A stretch of DNA of 64,000 bases from Acholeplasma laidlawii_A. GTDB lineage: Bacteria > Bacillota_I > Bacilli_A > Acholeplasmatales > Acholeplasmataceae. Location of the stretch: the NCBI RefSeq assembly GCF_030166555.2, contig NZ_CP126461.2, one strand, 5' to 3'. How positions within the stretch are numbered: position 1 is the first letter of the stretch; every line of letters begins with the position of its first letter. Under the pieces are notes generated by a model. That model was not told the origin of the DNA. It ran no database searches and worked only from the letters and a program-made list of their open reading frames with translations. Made by a program: the position numbers and the translations under genes. Positions 1 through 8,953 of this stretch are shown piece after piece.

Positions 1-2
1 TT

Positions 3-410
3 GTTATCTCTATGTTTATTATGGTCATTAGTCTTAATAAATATGGGGTTACAGAAAATATAGAGGCTATGTTATCTAATCTAGATAGCTTGTATGGATA
101 CGGGTTAACTTCCTTTATATCAGCAAACTTCTTAAATAATATCCCAATGTCTGTATTATTTGCAGATATCATCCAACATATGCCTTTATTACCACAAGAA
201 GAACTTAATCGTGCAATATATAGTTCAATTATCGGATCTAACATTGGGGCTTATTTGACACCTATTGGTGCTCTTGCTGGTATGATGTGGATGCGTATCT
301 TAAAGAAAGAAGAAATAGACTTGTCCTTTGGTAAATTCATTTCTTATGGTGCTTTAATATCTATTCCAACGATGCTTATTGTATTAGCTGTATTGCAGTT
401 ATTTATATAA
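3..410 (+). CDS. ArsB/NhaD-type ion permease, C-terminal part
   Basis: The reading frame is open to the window edge, so the gene is cut off upstream. The visible 130 or so residues look like the C-terminus of the ArsB/citrate-type permease superfamily (inner membrane, anion or proton-coupled transport). The clues are the segment SANFLNNIPMSVL, a GSNIGAYLTPIGALAGMMW loop and a last hydrophobic helix SIPTMLIVLAVLQLF, which are typical of the second half of ArsB-like pumps. The substrate cannot be told from this part; arsenite is only one possibility. A hairpin terminator follows directly, so this is the last gene of its transcript. Confidence 0.7.
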   Translation, partial: VISMFIMVISLNKYGVTENIEAMLSNLDSLYGYGLTSFISANFLNNIPMSVLFADIIQHMPLLPQEELNRAIYSSIIGSNIGAYLTPIGALAGMMWMRILKKEEIDLSFGKFISYGALISIPTMLIVLAVLQLFI

Positions 411-420
411 AATAAGTTTG

Positions 421-455
421 AGGTCATATATAATTTTACTATATGACCTTTTTTA
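421..455 (+). terminator. Intrinsic terminator after the permease
   Basis: Arms AGGTCATATA and TATATGACCT form a 10 bp stem, followed by a T run. Confidence 0.8.
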
Positions 456-546
456 TTATAAAAAATTCAAATCAAGGAAATCCTATCAATCTATGTAGGT
501 GAATCATGTATAATAGGAGTAATAGAACTATAGGAGGAAAGTAAGA

Positions 547-2427
547 ATGAAGCATACTTTAAATAAAATATCAAAGACAAGATTTATAAGAGGTATTAAC
601 TGTCCAAGGTTCTTTCCTTTATTTGAAATCTATAAAAGGGGAAGCAAGGATGCAACCGTATCCTTTACAGACGATTTATCAGATTTAATGACTGAAGAAA
701 ACGAGGCAAAGAAAGAAGCCTTATTTGAACAAATGATTGAATATGAAACAGATGAAGAAACCGATGAAACTGAAGAAGTGGATTTAATTAATGTTGAAAA
801 TAAAAAATTAGAAGTGATGTTGCCATATTTTAATAAAATGGAAGAAATATCAGCTAAATATGTTCAACACAAATTTAATGCACCAGTGGTTGCAAGTACT
901 GAAACAAGAGATCAAAAAAGATTTGAAGCATCAATTGGTGATTATAGTTTTTATAGTTTCTTGGATATTTACCAAGAAACAGACGATATCATTAGAGTTA
1001 TAGAAGCAAAGGCAACCACATCCTCAAAGTTTATGGACTTAACATTCACAGAAGATAAAGAAAAGTTTAACTTCTTTGAACTAACACCAGAAGGTATTTT
1101 AATGTCTAGAGAGGCATTAGGTTTACCAGTTGGTGAAAAATATTTCAAGAAAAAACAAGCGATTTTAAAAAGAACCAATCCAATAGGAGGCTATTTATAT
1201 GATATTACCTATCAAAGATATGTCATTGAACAATACTTTAAACGTAATAACATAGAAACTAAGCCTATTAAGTATTATTTAGCAATTCTTAACCATAAGT
1301 ATATTTTTGATGGTGTATATAAAAATGGAGAACCTGACTACTATAAGGATATAGATAAGGAAAATTTCCTTATTCGCTTAGTGGATGTTACAGATTTGAC
1401 TGGGAGTTTTTTAGAAAGTTTTGAAGCAGATGTAGAAGAAGTGATCCATAGACTAGATCATATGACTTTAGTACCTTTTCCACTTTGTCCAAGAAAGGGT
1501 AAAAATAAATGTATGTTCCATGACATATGTTATAAAGACATACCTAAAAAAGATTCTATTTTTACCTATATTGGAAACCATAATGGATTCACCGATGAAA
1601 AGGGTGAAAAATATAAACCTGAAGATCTTATTAAGATGAACATGAAAATGGCACTGGATGTGCCATATTCATGGTTAAAAAGAGAAAATAATCAAATTCA
1701 ATATGAGGTCTTAAGTTCTGGCAAACCTTATATGGATAAACCACGTATTAAAGCCATTTTAGAAAAATTAGAGTATCCCCTCTATCACTTAGACTTTGAG
1801 ACCTTTGGTTCCCCATTGCCACGGTTTAAAGGTGAAAAAGCATATGATCAATCAGTGTTCCAGTTTAACTTACATATTGAACATGCACCAGGTGTGAGTG
1901 ATAAAGATTTAGATTCATATGTATATCTTGCAACTGATCATACAGATCAGCGATATGCCTTAACTAAGTACTTATGTGATTTAATTGGTGATAAGGGTAC
2001 GGTTGTGGCATGGAATGATGCGTTTGAAAAAACAAGAATGAAGGAACTTGCAAAATTATTTCCTGAATTTAGTGATAAGTTAAATGATATTATTAATAGA
2101 ACATTTGACTTATGGTACGTCTTTAAAGGCAGTCACCATAAGTTATATGATCAGTGGGGTATTTCTGAGAAGAAGGGCTTTAACTATTACCATGAAGCAC
2201 TTCAAGGATCATTTTCAATTAAAAAGGTATTACCTATTTTTGTTCCCGACTTAAGTTACTCTAATTTGGATGTTAAAAATGGAGATGAAGCGGTAGTTGT
2301 TTATGGTAATTTTCCAAAGATGAACAAACAAGAATTCGAGTTTAATAAGCGTGGATTAATAGAATATTGTAAACAAGATACTTGGGCGATGGTCGAGTTA
2401 TTAAAGTCATTGCGTGAAATCATCTAA
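547..2427 (+). CDS. DUF2779 protein: Cas4-like nuclease fused to a DEDD exonuclease-like domain
   Basis: This 626 residue cytoplasmic protein belongs to the DUF2779 family by its C-terminal block. Residues about 135-160 show a PD-(D/E)XK-like arrangement (D140, then E153-A-K155). Cysteines at about 20, 314, 322 and 328 have the one-plus-three layout of the Fe-S cluster in Cas4 and AddB nucleases. From about residue 413 there is an RNase H-like DEDD exonuclease signature: LDFETFG, an internal WNDAFEK segment, and YCKQDTWAM near the end. The acidic stretch at residues 45-80 is unusual. It has its own promoter (TATAAT at 509-514) and a strong RBS (AGGAGG at 532-537). No CRISPR or cas gene is nearby. 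A role in DNA processing or defence is inference. Confidence 0.75.
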   Translation: MKHTLNKISKTRFIRGINCPRFFPLFEIYKRGSKDATVSFTDDLSDLMTEENEAKKEALFEQMIEYETDEETDETEEVDLINVENKKLEVMLPYFNKMEEISAKYVQHKFNAPVVASTETRDQKRFEASIGDYSFYSFLDIYQETDDIIRVIEAKATTSSKFMDLTFTEDKEKFNFFELTPEGILMSREALGLPVGEKYFKKKQAILKRTNPIGGYLYDITYQRYVIEQYFKRNNIETKPIKYYLAILNHKYIFDGVYKNGEPDYYKDIDKENFLIRLVDVTDLTGSFLESFEADVEEVIHRLDHMTLVPFPLCPRKGKNKCMFHDICYKDIPKKDSIFTYIGNHNGFTDEKGEKYKPEDLIKMNMKMALDVPYSWLKRENNQIQYEVLSSGKPYMDKPRIKAILEKLEYPLYHLDFETFGSPLPRFKGEKAYDQSVFQFNLHIEHAPGVSDKDLDSYVYLATDHTDQRYALTKYLCDLIGDKGTVVAWNDAFEKTRMKELAKLFPEFSDKLNDIINRTFDLWYVFKGSHHKLYDQWGISEKKGFNYYHEALQGSFSIKKVLPIFVPDLSYSNLDVKNGDEAVVVYGNFPKMNKQEFEFNKRGLIEYCKQDTWAMVELLKSLREII

Positions 2428-2432
2428 ATGCT

Positions 2433-2462
2433 TTGCATAAAGGGGCTATTTTTTAGTATAAT
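2433..2462 (+). promoter_or_regulatory. Probable cysS promoter
   Basis: TTGCAT and TATAAT (2457-2462) are separated by 18 bases. No T-box structure fits in the 59 base gap before cysS. Confidence 0.5.
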
Positions 2463-2486
2463 ACTATGTAAAGGAATGTTTACAAC

Positions 2487-3791
2487 ATGTTAAAAATATA
2501 TAATTCATTGTCAAATAAAATTGAAGAATTTAAACCAATTCATGAAAATAAAGTAAATATGTATGTATGTGGACCAACAGTCTATGATGATATACATATT
2601 GGTAACGGTAGACCCGTTGTCTTCTTTGATGTTGTCAAACGTTACTTACAATATCTAGATTATGGCGTTAAATACGCATCTAACATCACAGATGTGGATG
2701 ATAAGATTATTGACAGAGCCCAAAAACTACATATAACTGAAAAAGAACTAGCTACTACTTATACCAACAATTTTTTTGAAATAGCTAAAAAAATTGGTGG
2801 ATATAATTTTGATGTTACACCGCATGCAACCAACTATATTGAAGAGATGATTAAGTTTATTGGGGAGTTGATTGCTGATGGGTTTGCATATAAGACCCAA
2901 AGTGGTGTCTATTTTAGAGTGGATAAAATCAAAGACTATGGGATATTGTCGAACCAACAAGTCAAAGACCTAAAAACTGGTGTCCGTATTGATTTAGAAA
3001 CTGATAAAGAAAAAGACTATGATTTTGCTTTATGGAAGAACACTTTAGATGGTATTAAATATCATGCACCATGGGGTGATGGTCGTCCTGGGTGGCATAC
3101 AGAGTGTGTTGTCATGACAAACGAAATCTTTGGTGGCGAAATTGATATTCATGGTGGTGGTTTTGATTTAAAATTCCCACACCATGAAAATGAAATTGCA
3201 CAGTCTGTTGCAAAACATGATCACCATTTAGCTAAATACTGGATGCATGTTGGTAGACTAGATTTAGCAAATGAAAAGATGAGTAAATCATTAGGTAACG
3301 ATATCAAACTTAAAGACCTTGTAGAAACCTATAATCCAAATGCATATCGCTTAATGCTTTTAGCACATCATTACCGAGCGCCAATTCAGTTTAGCGATGA
3401 CTTAATTGAACAATATCAAAAGGCTTATGATAAAATATCATATACACTGAATAAGTGGCATTTTCATATGATATTAAACAATATCGATGAAAATGGACTA
3501 GATCATGAAAGTATCAAATCCTTTGAAGAATTCATGAATGATGATTTTGCAACACCAAGAGTGATTACATTAATAGACAAACTCATTAAAGATCTAAACA
3601 AAGATTTTAAAGCAGAAAATTACAACACGATTATATTAATTCTAAACACATTAGGTTTAATACCAAATATCCTTGAAGTATTAGAAGAAGACATAGAAAA
3701 TTACAAGAATTGGCAACAAGCAAGATTAGAAAAGAATTATGAAAAGGCTGATATCTATAGAAAACCATTATTAGATAAAGGTTTTATCTAA
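2487..3791 (+). CDS. cysS: Cysteinyl-tRNA synthetase
   Basis: Charges tRNA-Cys with cysteine in the cytoplasm. The class I signatures are clear: the HIGH-like motif HIGNGRP near residue 37, the zinc-site YVCGPT, GWHTEC and HHENEIAQS segments, and KMSKS near residue 264. At 434 residues it is slightly shorter than the usual 460 or so, the difference being in the C-terminal tail. The stop codon overlaps the mrnC start as TAATG, so the two are probably translationally coupled. The cysS-mrnC-rlmB neighbourhood matches Bacillus. Confidence 0.97.
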   Translation: MLKIYNSLSNKIEEFKPIHENKVNMYVCGPTVYDDIHIGNGRPVVFFDVVKRYLQYLDYGVKYASNITDVDDKIIDRAQKLHITEKELATTYTNNFFEIAKKIGGYNFDVTPHATNYIEEMIKFIGELIADGFAYKTQSGVYFRVDKIKDYGILSNQQVKDLKTGVRIDLETDKEKDYDFALWKNTLDGIKYHAPWGDGRPGWHTECVVMTNEIFGGEIDIHGGGFDLKFPHHENEIAQSVAKHDHHLAKYWMHVGRLDLANEKMSKSLGNDIKLKDLVETYNPNAYRLMLLAHHYRAPIQFSDDLIEQYQKAYDKISYTLNKWHFHMILNNIDENGLDHESIKSFEEFMNDDFATPRVITLIDKLIKDLNKDFKAENYNTIILILNTLGLIPNILEVLEEDIENYKNWQQARLEKNYEKADIYRKPLLDKGFI

Positions 3792-4168
3792 TGAATGGTT
3801 TAGCACTTGCATATTTAGGTGATGCTTATTATGAACTTGAAATCAGAAGATATTTGATTACTCAAGGTATTAGAAATGTAGGTAAACTACATACTGAAAA
3901 GGTTAGATTAGCATCAAATGAAGCACAAGCTTCGATTATGAATTATTTTCTTAGTTTAGAGATTTTGTCTGATGAAGAGATAGATGCCTATAAAAAAGGT
4001 AGAAATAAATCTCACAACTCAAGAAAACAAATGGATATGGTGACATATCAACAAGCAACCGGATTTGAAAGTTTAATAGGCTATTTATCGTTAATTGATG
4101 AACAACGCGCTAAAGATTTAATTAATCTAGGTATTACATTTATAAAACAGGGTGGTTACAATGGCTAA
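3791..4168 (+). CDS. mrnC: Mini-ribonuclease III
   Basis: A 125 residue RNase III catalytic domain without a dsRNA-binding domain, the family that matures 23S rRNA in Gram-positive bacteria. The N-terminal NGLALAYLGDAYYELEIR contains the RNase III signature (GDAYYEL). It overlaps cysS by one base and the following ATPase start by eight, so the three genes probably form one operon. Position next to cysS is the same as in Bacillus subtilis. Confidence 0.93.
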   Translation: MNGLALAYLGDAYYELEIRRYLITQGIRNVGKLHTEKVRLASNEAQASIMNYFLSLEILSDEEIDAYKKGRNKSHNSRKQMDMVTYQQATGFESLIGYLSLIDEQRAKDLINLGITFIKQGGYNG

Positions 4169-6812
4169 AGATGTACAAAATGAACTGTTGGCGCTCTTAG
4201 ATGAGCAAGACAAAGAACCAAAAACTAAAAAGAAATCAAAAACTCCTCAAACAGTCATTGTCGAAGAACCTTTCGAAATGAAGGGGGATCCTTTAGGCTT
4301 GATTGAAAATAAAAAAGTTAAAAGTGCACATATTCCAACTAGAATTAAGTCAAAAGGTGATATTGTTATTGAAAGATATAATCCGGATGTAGAACATGGT
4401 CTAACAACTGATGATGTTGAAAAAAGACAGCTTGCAGGTTTAGTGAACCTTTCTGATAAAGGTTCTACTAAAACATTAAGCAGTATCATTTTTTCAAACG
4501 TATTCACGTTCTTTAATATGCTTATTTTAGCGATTGTTATTATTTTACTTATAACAGGTGCTAAATTTACACAAACAGTATCGATTGTTATTGTTGCAAT
4601 GAATACAACCATTGGTATTATTCAAGAAATTAATGCTAAAAAGATGATTGATAAACTATCTTTATTATCTGCACCAACAGCGATGGTTATAAGAGATGGC
4701 CTAGAACAAGAAATTGGTGTTGCTGATGTAGTGATTGATGAAATCTTAAAATTATCTGCGGGTAAACAAATTATTGTGGATGCTGTTGTAAGACAAGGTT
4801 CAGTTGAAGTCAATGAATCCTTGCTTACTGGTGAGTCTGATCCGATTGTTAAAAAAGCAGGGGACACTTTATATAGTGGTTCATTTGTTATATCAGGATC
4901 CGTCTATGCGCAAGCAACAGCAATCGGTAATGATATTTATATTGAAAAATTAACTTCTCAAGCTAAAAAGTATAAAAAACCTAAATCTGATATCTTCAGA
5001 TCATTAAAATTAATTGTTAGAATCATCGGATTCTTAATTATCCCAATTGGTGCCGGTTTATATATGCTTGGACTAAATGGTAATTATGATCAAATCATTC
5101 AACCGATTTTAGTTGAGCGTACAGCAGGTGCGATTATTGGTTTAATTCCTTCTGGACTCTTCTTATTAACATCAGTAGCGCTTGCTGTTGGGGTTGTTCG
5201 ATTAGGTCAAAATAATACATTAGTTCAAGAATTATATTGTATAGAAATGTTAGCACGTATTGATACGCTATGTTTAGATAAAACAGGAACCATTACAGAT
5301 GGTTCAATGACAGTAAAATCTGTCATTGAATTTGAAACGGTTCCAGGTCTTACTTTAAAACAATTAGTATCAGCAATGCTTAATGCTCAAAATGATTCAA
5401 ACTTAACATCGGATGCTTTATATGAACGTTTTGGTAATCAAAAGCGTATACGTCATAAAGCAATTATTCCGTTTTCATCTGCTAGAAAGTATTCAGCAGT
5501 AGAATTTGAAAAATATGGAACGTTTGCACTGGGTGCACCCGAGTTTGTTTTAAAACAAGATTACAATAAAATTGCTGCCGAAGTTGAAAAACAAGCCAAT
5601 GAGGGTTACCGTGTATTAGCGGTTGTTCATACAGATGATCCAATTGATGGTAAAGAAGTTACTGGTAAACTAAAACCGATTGCTTTAATTATGATTGAGG
5701 ATACGATACATGCAGATGCACCGGATACTATTCAATACTTTAAAGACAATGGTGTTAATGTCGTTGTAATTTCTGGGGATAACCCACTTACTGTATCTCG
5801 TATTAGCCAAAGAGCTGGCATTAAGAATGCTGAAAGTTATGTTTCACTAGAAAGTATGTCAGATAAAGAAGTTGTTAGAATTGCTAATAAATATACTGTG
5901 TTTGGACGTGTAAGTCCTCATCAAAAGAAATTATTAGTAGAAGCGATGAAAAACAACGGTCACGTCGTTGCCATGACTGGTGATGGTGTAAACGATATTC
6001 TTGCTTTAAGAGAGGCAGATACATCCATTGCGATGGCATCTGGTTCTGAGGCAGCAAGAAACGTGAGTCACTTAGTTTTGATGGATTCTAACTTTGCGAA
6101 TATGCCTAAGGTTGTAAGTGAAGGTAGACGTGTTATCAATAACATTCAAAAAGTATCCAAGTTATACTTAACTAAGACATTCTTTACATTGTTCTTAAGT
6201 TTACTCGTTATCATTAGAGGTTTGATGGGCTATGAAGCTTTATATCCTTTAAAACCAAGCCATTTATTAATAATGGAAATATTAGTCATAGGTGTACCAT
6301 CATTCTTTATTGCCTTAGAATACAATAACAACCGTATTGAAGGTAACTTCTTGGATAAGATCATTAAAGATGCATTACCTGGTGCCATTGTGGTCTTATT
6401 AAATGCGCTTATAATTTATAGTGTTGCACATACTTTAGGGCTTGATGTAGGTATGGGTTCAAACCAGCACAGTGGTATTTCAACACTTATTGGTCTAACT
6501 GCAACAGCATTATCATTTATGGTGCTATATAGTGTTTCAAGACCACTAAATCCAAGACGTAGTATATTATTCTTTACGATGCTATCCTTAGCAGTTTTTG
6601 CAGTATTCTTACTACCGGAATTATTAGAGATTCAACCAATCATTACAATTAATAATGTCACCCATTCTACACCGATGACATTACCTCAAAATTTATTACT
6701 CATTGTATTAATTTATACAAGTTACCCACTAATGTATATACTAACTAATTTAGGCAAATGGCTAAAGACAGCTGTTAGACGCATTATACATGTCATTTCA
6801 GAGATGAAGTAA
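4161..6812 (+). CDS. CtpE-like cation-translocating P-type ATPase
   Basis: A membrane pump of 883 residues driven by ATP. The P-type motifs are present: LLTGESDPI in the actuator domain, the phosphorylation motif DKTGT near residue 373, and GDGVNDILALREADTSIAM in the hinge. The stretch LVLMDSNFANMP followed by EGRRVINNIQKVSKLYL is characteristic of the CtpE branch, implicated in calcium uptake in mycobacteria, rather than MgtA or PacL. The first 70 residues are lysine-rich and probably cytoplasmic. I chose ATG 4161 over GTG 4152 because the SD-like AGGGTGG precedes it. It is inserted between mrnC and rlmB, which are adjacent in Bacillus. Ion specificity is inferred. Confidence 0.85.
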   Translation: MAKDVQNELLALLDEQDKEPKTKKKSKTPQTVIVEEPFEMKGDPLGLIENKKVKSAHIPTRIKSKGDIVIERYNPDVEHGLTTDDVEKRQLAGLVNLSDKGSTKTLSSIIFSNVFTFFNMLILAIVIILLITGAKFTQTVSIVIVAMNTTIGIIQEINAKKMIDKLSLLSAPTAMVIRDGLEQEIGVADVVIDEILKLSAGKQIIVDAVVRQGSVEVNESLLTGESDPIVKKAGDTLYSGSFVISGSVYAQATAIGNDIYIEKLTSQAKKYKKPKSDIFRSLKLIVRIIGFLIIPIGAGLYMLGLNGNYDQIIQPILVERTAGAIIGLIPSGLFLLTSVALAVGVVRLGQNNTLVQELYCIEMLARIDTLCLDKTGTITDGSMTVKSVIEFETVPGLTLKQLVSAMLNAQNDSNLTSDALYERFGNQKRIRHKAIIPFSSARKYSAVEFEKYGTFALGAPEFVLKQDYNKIAAEVEKQANEGYRVLAVVHTDDPIDGKEVTGKLKPIALIMIEDTIHADAPDTIQYFKDNGVNVVVISGDNPLTVSRISQRAGIKNAESYVSLESMSDKEVVRIANKYTVFGRVSPHQKKLLVEAMKNNGHVVAMTGDGVNDILALREADTSIAMASGSEAARNVSHLVLMDSNFANMPKVVSEGRRVINNIQKVSKLYLTKTFFTLFLSLLVIIRGLMGYEALYPLKPSHLLIMEILVIGVPSFFIALEYNNNRIEGNFLDKIIKDALPGAIVVLLNALIIYSVAHTLGLDVGMGSNQHSGISTLIGLTATALSFMVLYSVSRPLNPRRSILFFTMLSLAVFAVFLLPELLEIQPIITINNVTHSTPMTLPQNLLLIVLIYTSYPLMYILTNLGKWLKTAVRRIIHVISEMK

Positions 6813-6836
6813 AGGTGCATTAAATGCACCTTTTTC
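6813..6836 (+). terminator. Intrinsic terminator after the ATPase
   Basis: AGGTGCATT and AATGCACCT form a short stem followed by five T. It lies just before rlmB, so rlmB is likely expressed from read-through or a weak local promoter. Confidence 0.75.
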
Positions 6837-6857
6837 TTAAAAGTAAGGAGAAAAAAT

Positions 6858-7550
6858 ATGATTATTTACGGTAAGAATGTTATTAAAGAAGCAATTTTGA
6901 ATAAAAGACCGATTTACAAACTTTATTTAGATGAAAAATCTAGCGATAGTAAATTTATTAACTTTTTAGAAAACAATAAGATTAGCTATGAACTAACAAA
7001 TAAAGGACACTTAAACAATTTAACCGACAATGCTGTACACAATGGTGTAGTTGCAGATGTTAAAGATTATCAATATCTAGAATTAGATGTTGTGTTAGAT
7101 AAAACGCGCCAGCAACGTTTTTTAATGTTAGATGAAGTTCAAGATCCACACAACCTAGGTGCAATTTTAAGAAGTGTTGAAGCAACCAATTATGATGGTG
7201 TTATCATTTCTAAAAAACATCAAGTTCCTTTAACTGGTGTGGTTGCTAAAACATCTTCTGGTGCGATAGAACACGTCAAGCTGATCTTGGTATCAAATCT
7301 GTACCAAACGATTCTTAAACTGCAAAAAGAAGGCTTCTTAGTCGTTGGTACAGCAGGAGAAGCTACTGTAAGTTATAAAGATATACCTAAAAATGAAAAC
7401 TTACTCATTATTATGGGTAATGAGGGATTTGGCTTAAGACCTTTGATAAAGAAGGGTTGCGATTTATTAGTATCCATTCCAATGCTTGGTAAGGTGAACA
7501 GTTTAAATGTGAGTGTAGCAACCGCGCTACTCTTATATGAAACAATTTAG
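6858..7550 (+). CDS. rlmB: 23S rRNA (guanosine-2'-O-)-methyltransferase RlmB (SpoU family)
   Basis: A SPOUT-class methyltransferase of 230 residues that methylates 23S rRNA with S-adenosylmethionine. All three SpoU motifs are visible: DEVQDPHNLGAILRSVEA, then IIMGNEGFGLRP, then IPMLGKVNSLNVSVATALLLYE, which forms the trefoil-knot cofactor site. The N-terminal 70 residues fit the RlmB substrate-binding domain. AAGGAG precedes the start. It is followed after nine bases by the sigma factor gene. In Bacillus this position is yacO; the intervening yacP is missing here. Confidence 0.92.
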   Translation: MIIYGKNVIKEAILNKRPIYKLYLDEKSSDSKFINFLENNKISYELTNKGHLNNLTDNAVHNGVVADVKDYQYLELDVVLDKTRQQRFLMLDEVQDPHNLGAILRSVEATNYDGVIISKKHQVPLTGVVAKTSSGAIEHVKLILVSNLYQTILKLQKEGFLVVGTAGEATVSYKDIPKNENLLIIMGNEGFGLRPLIKKGCDLLVSIPMLGKVNSLNVSVATALLLYETI

Positions 7551-7559
7551 GTAAGTGCT

Positions 7560-8057
7560 ATGTATAAGAATGATTATGAACTCATCTACTTATATCGAAC
7601 GACAAAGTCTGAAGAAGTGATTTCTATAATCTTTCAAAAATACAAGCCCATTATTTTGAAAAACATCTATAAATTTTATATACCAAGTAAAGATCATGAT
7701 GATTTTTTTCAAGAATCATTAATGACTTTACTAGACTGTATTCATACTTTTGATGAATCTAAAAATAAAACCTTTACAAAATATTTTGAGCTGGTCTTAT
7801 ACCGTAAGTTTATTACCTTAAAAGACAAGTCCTCTAAATACGTTTTAATTGAAAAACCAGAACTCATCAAAGAAAGCTATACACCCAATTATGAAGTTAT
7901 TAACACAAATGATATTTATTTATCACCACTAGAAAAGCAAATATACACGATGTATTTTGATGACAAACTTACGATTGATACCATCGCCTCTAACTTAAAT
8001 AAAACTCAAAAAAGTATTAAAAATGCGGTTTACCGTATAAAAGTCAAACTAAAGTAG
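7560..8057 (+). CDS. Small sigma-70 family factor at the sigH position
   Basis: A 165 residue RNA polymerase sigma factor with region 2 near residues 15-95 (HDDFFQESLMTLLDCIHTFD is the core recognition part) and region 4 near 125-163 (LSPLEKQIYTMYFDDKLTIDTIA then a recognition helix). Region 3 is absent, as in ECF-like factors. The place between rlmB and rpmG is that of sigH in Bacillus, so I read it as a reduced SigH relative. In this lineage sporulation is absent, so its regulon is unknown. It probably shares a transcript with rlmB (9 base gap). Confidence 0.82.
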   Translation: MYKNDYELIYLYRTTKSEEVISIIFQKYKPIILKNIYKFYIPSKDHDDFFQESLMTLLDCIHTFDESKNKTFTKYFELVLYRKFITLKDKSSKYVLIEKPELIKESYTPNYEVINTNDIYLSPLEKQIYTMYFDDKLTIDTIASNLNKTQKSIKNAVYRIKVKLK

Positions 8058-8104
8058 TTAAGAGTTGTTATAATAGATTTGAAATAACATTTAAGGGGAC
8101 TAAA

Positions 8105-8632
8105 ATGGAAAAACAAATAAAACTCAAATACGGTACAATTGTATTTGTACTAAGTATTATCAATGTCGTATTACTTGCAGTTATAGGACTAGGTTTTATA
8201 TTTTTAAATGGATTTATTCAAATGATAATTAATGTAGAGTTGGAATCTACATCAGATCTTTTAAACACTGTATTTAATATTATGGGACTTGTTATAGCAC
8301 TAATGGCTGTATTTGTATTATTTGCCGGTTTTAAGGCGCAATACAGTAAGGGTTGGAATATAGCAATCGTAGTTATATGTGGGTTTATCTTATTAACCTA
8401 TAGTATTTCTAGTTTTGAGTTATTTACAATGGCACTATATGGCTCCTTATTATTATTTGCTATATTAAATATAATCGATGCAAGTAAACTAGAAAGTTCA
8501 ACTTATAAAGATAAATCAGGCAATGATTTGGAGTCCAAACTTAATAGATTAAATGCGTTGTTTGATAAGGGATTAATTAGTCAGGAAGAGTATCAAGCAT
8601 CTAGACAAGAAGCGATACGTAAAATAGAATAA
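8105..8632 (+). CDS. Membrane protein with C-terminal SHOCT motif
   Basis: A 175 residue protein with about four hydrophobic segments (roughly 10-35, 55-75, 85-105, 108-125) and a cytoplasmic tail. The tail LNRLNALFDKGLISQEEYQ is a clear SHOCT motif, a short oligomerisation-type domain often at the ends of membrane proteins. The function is unknown. It has a good RBS (AAGGGG at 8092-8097) and a TATAAT-like hexamer near 8070, so it may have its own promoter. Confidence 0.7.
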   Translation: MEKQIKLKYGTIVFVLSIINVVLLAVIGLGFIFLNGFIQMIINVELESTSDLLNTVFNIMGLVIALMAVFVLFAGFKAQYSKGWNIAIVVICGFILLTYSISSFELFTMALYGSLLLFAILNIIDASKLESSTYKDKSGNDLESKLNRLNALFDKGLISQEEYQASRQEAIRKIE

Positions 8633-8766
8633 GTTATAATCTATAAATTAATCAAGTAAACTATAAAAACTATTTTTTTATAAGATTTTTGTTGATATAA
8701 TGTGATATAATAGTTTAGCATTGACTTAAGTGAGTTACTTGTTGTAAAATAATATTACCAACAATT

Positions 8767-8790
8767 AACCACTACAAAAGGTGGTTTTTT
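8767..8790 (+). promoter_or_regulatory. Hairpin that covers the rpmG ribosome-binding site
   Basis: Arms AACCAC (8767-8772) and GTGGTT (8781-8786) are followed by TTTT and then the rpmG ATG at 8792. The Shine-Dalgarno AGGTGG (8779-8784) lies in the loop and 3' arm. It could act as a terminator or as an RBS-occluding switch. Confidence 0.5.
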
Positions 8791-8791
8791 A

Positions 8792-8941
8792 ATGAGAGAA
8801 AAAATAATATTAGTTTGTAGTGAATGTTTAAGTAGAAACTTCACAACAACTAAAAACAAACAAACATCTAAAGAAAGACTTGAAATGAACAAGTTCTGTC
8901 CAAGATGTAACAAACATACACTTCATAAAGAAAGTAAATAG
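8792..8941 (+). CDS. rpmG: Ribosomal protein L33
   Basis: A 49 residue large-subunit protein. Translation gives [12 protein letters not shown] near the start and FCPRCNKHT near the end, so the two CxxC pairs of the zinc-binding (C+) form of L33 are present. It sits between the sigma factor and secE as in Bacillus (rpmGB). Spacing to secE is 12 bases, and the secE SD (TAGGAG) overlaps the rpmG stop codon. The RBS of rpmG is in a hairpin, described separately. Confidence 0.93.
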
Positions 8942-8953
8942 GAGTTGATTTTT

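Noticed and set aside
969..1178. Minus-strand frame of 69 codons within the DUF2779 gene
   Set aside because: Antisense shadow of a well-supported gene with no RBS or family resemblance. Similar shadow frames inside rpoB, rpoC, tuf and the secreted protein genes were also left out.
2428..2486. T-box riboswitch before cysS
   Set aside because: The gap is only 59 bases and has no specifier-like or antiterminator structure.
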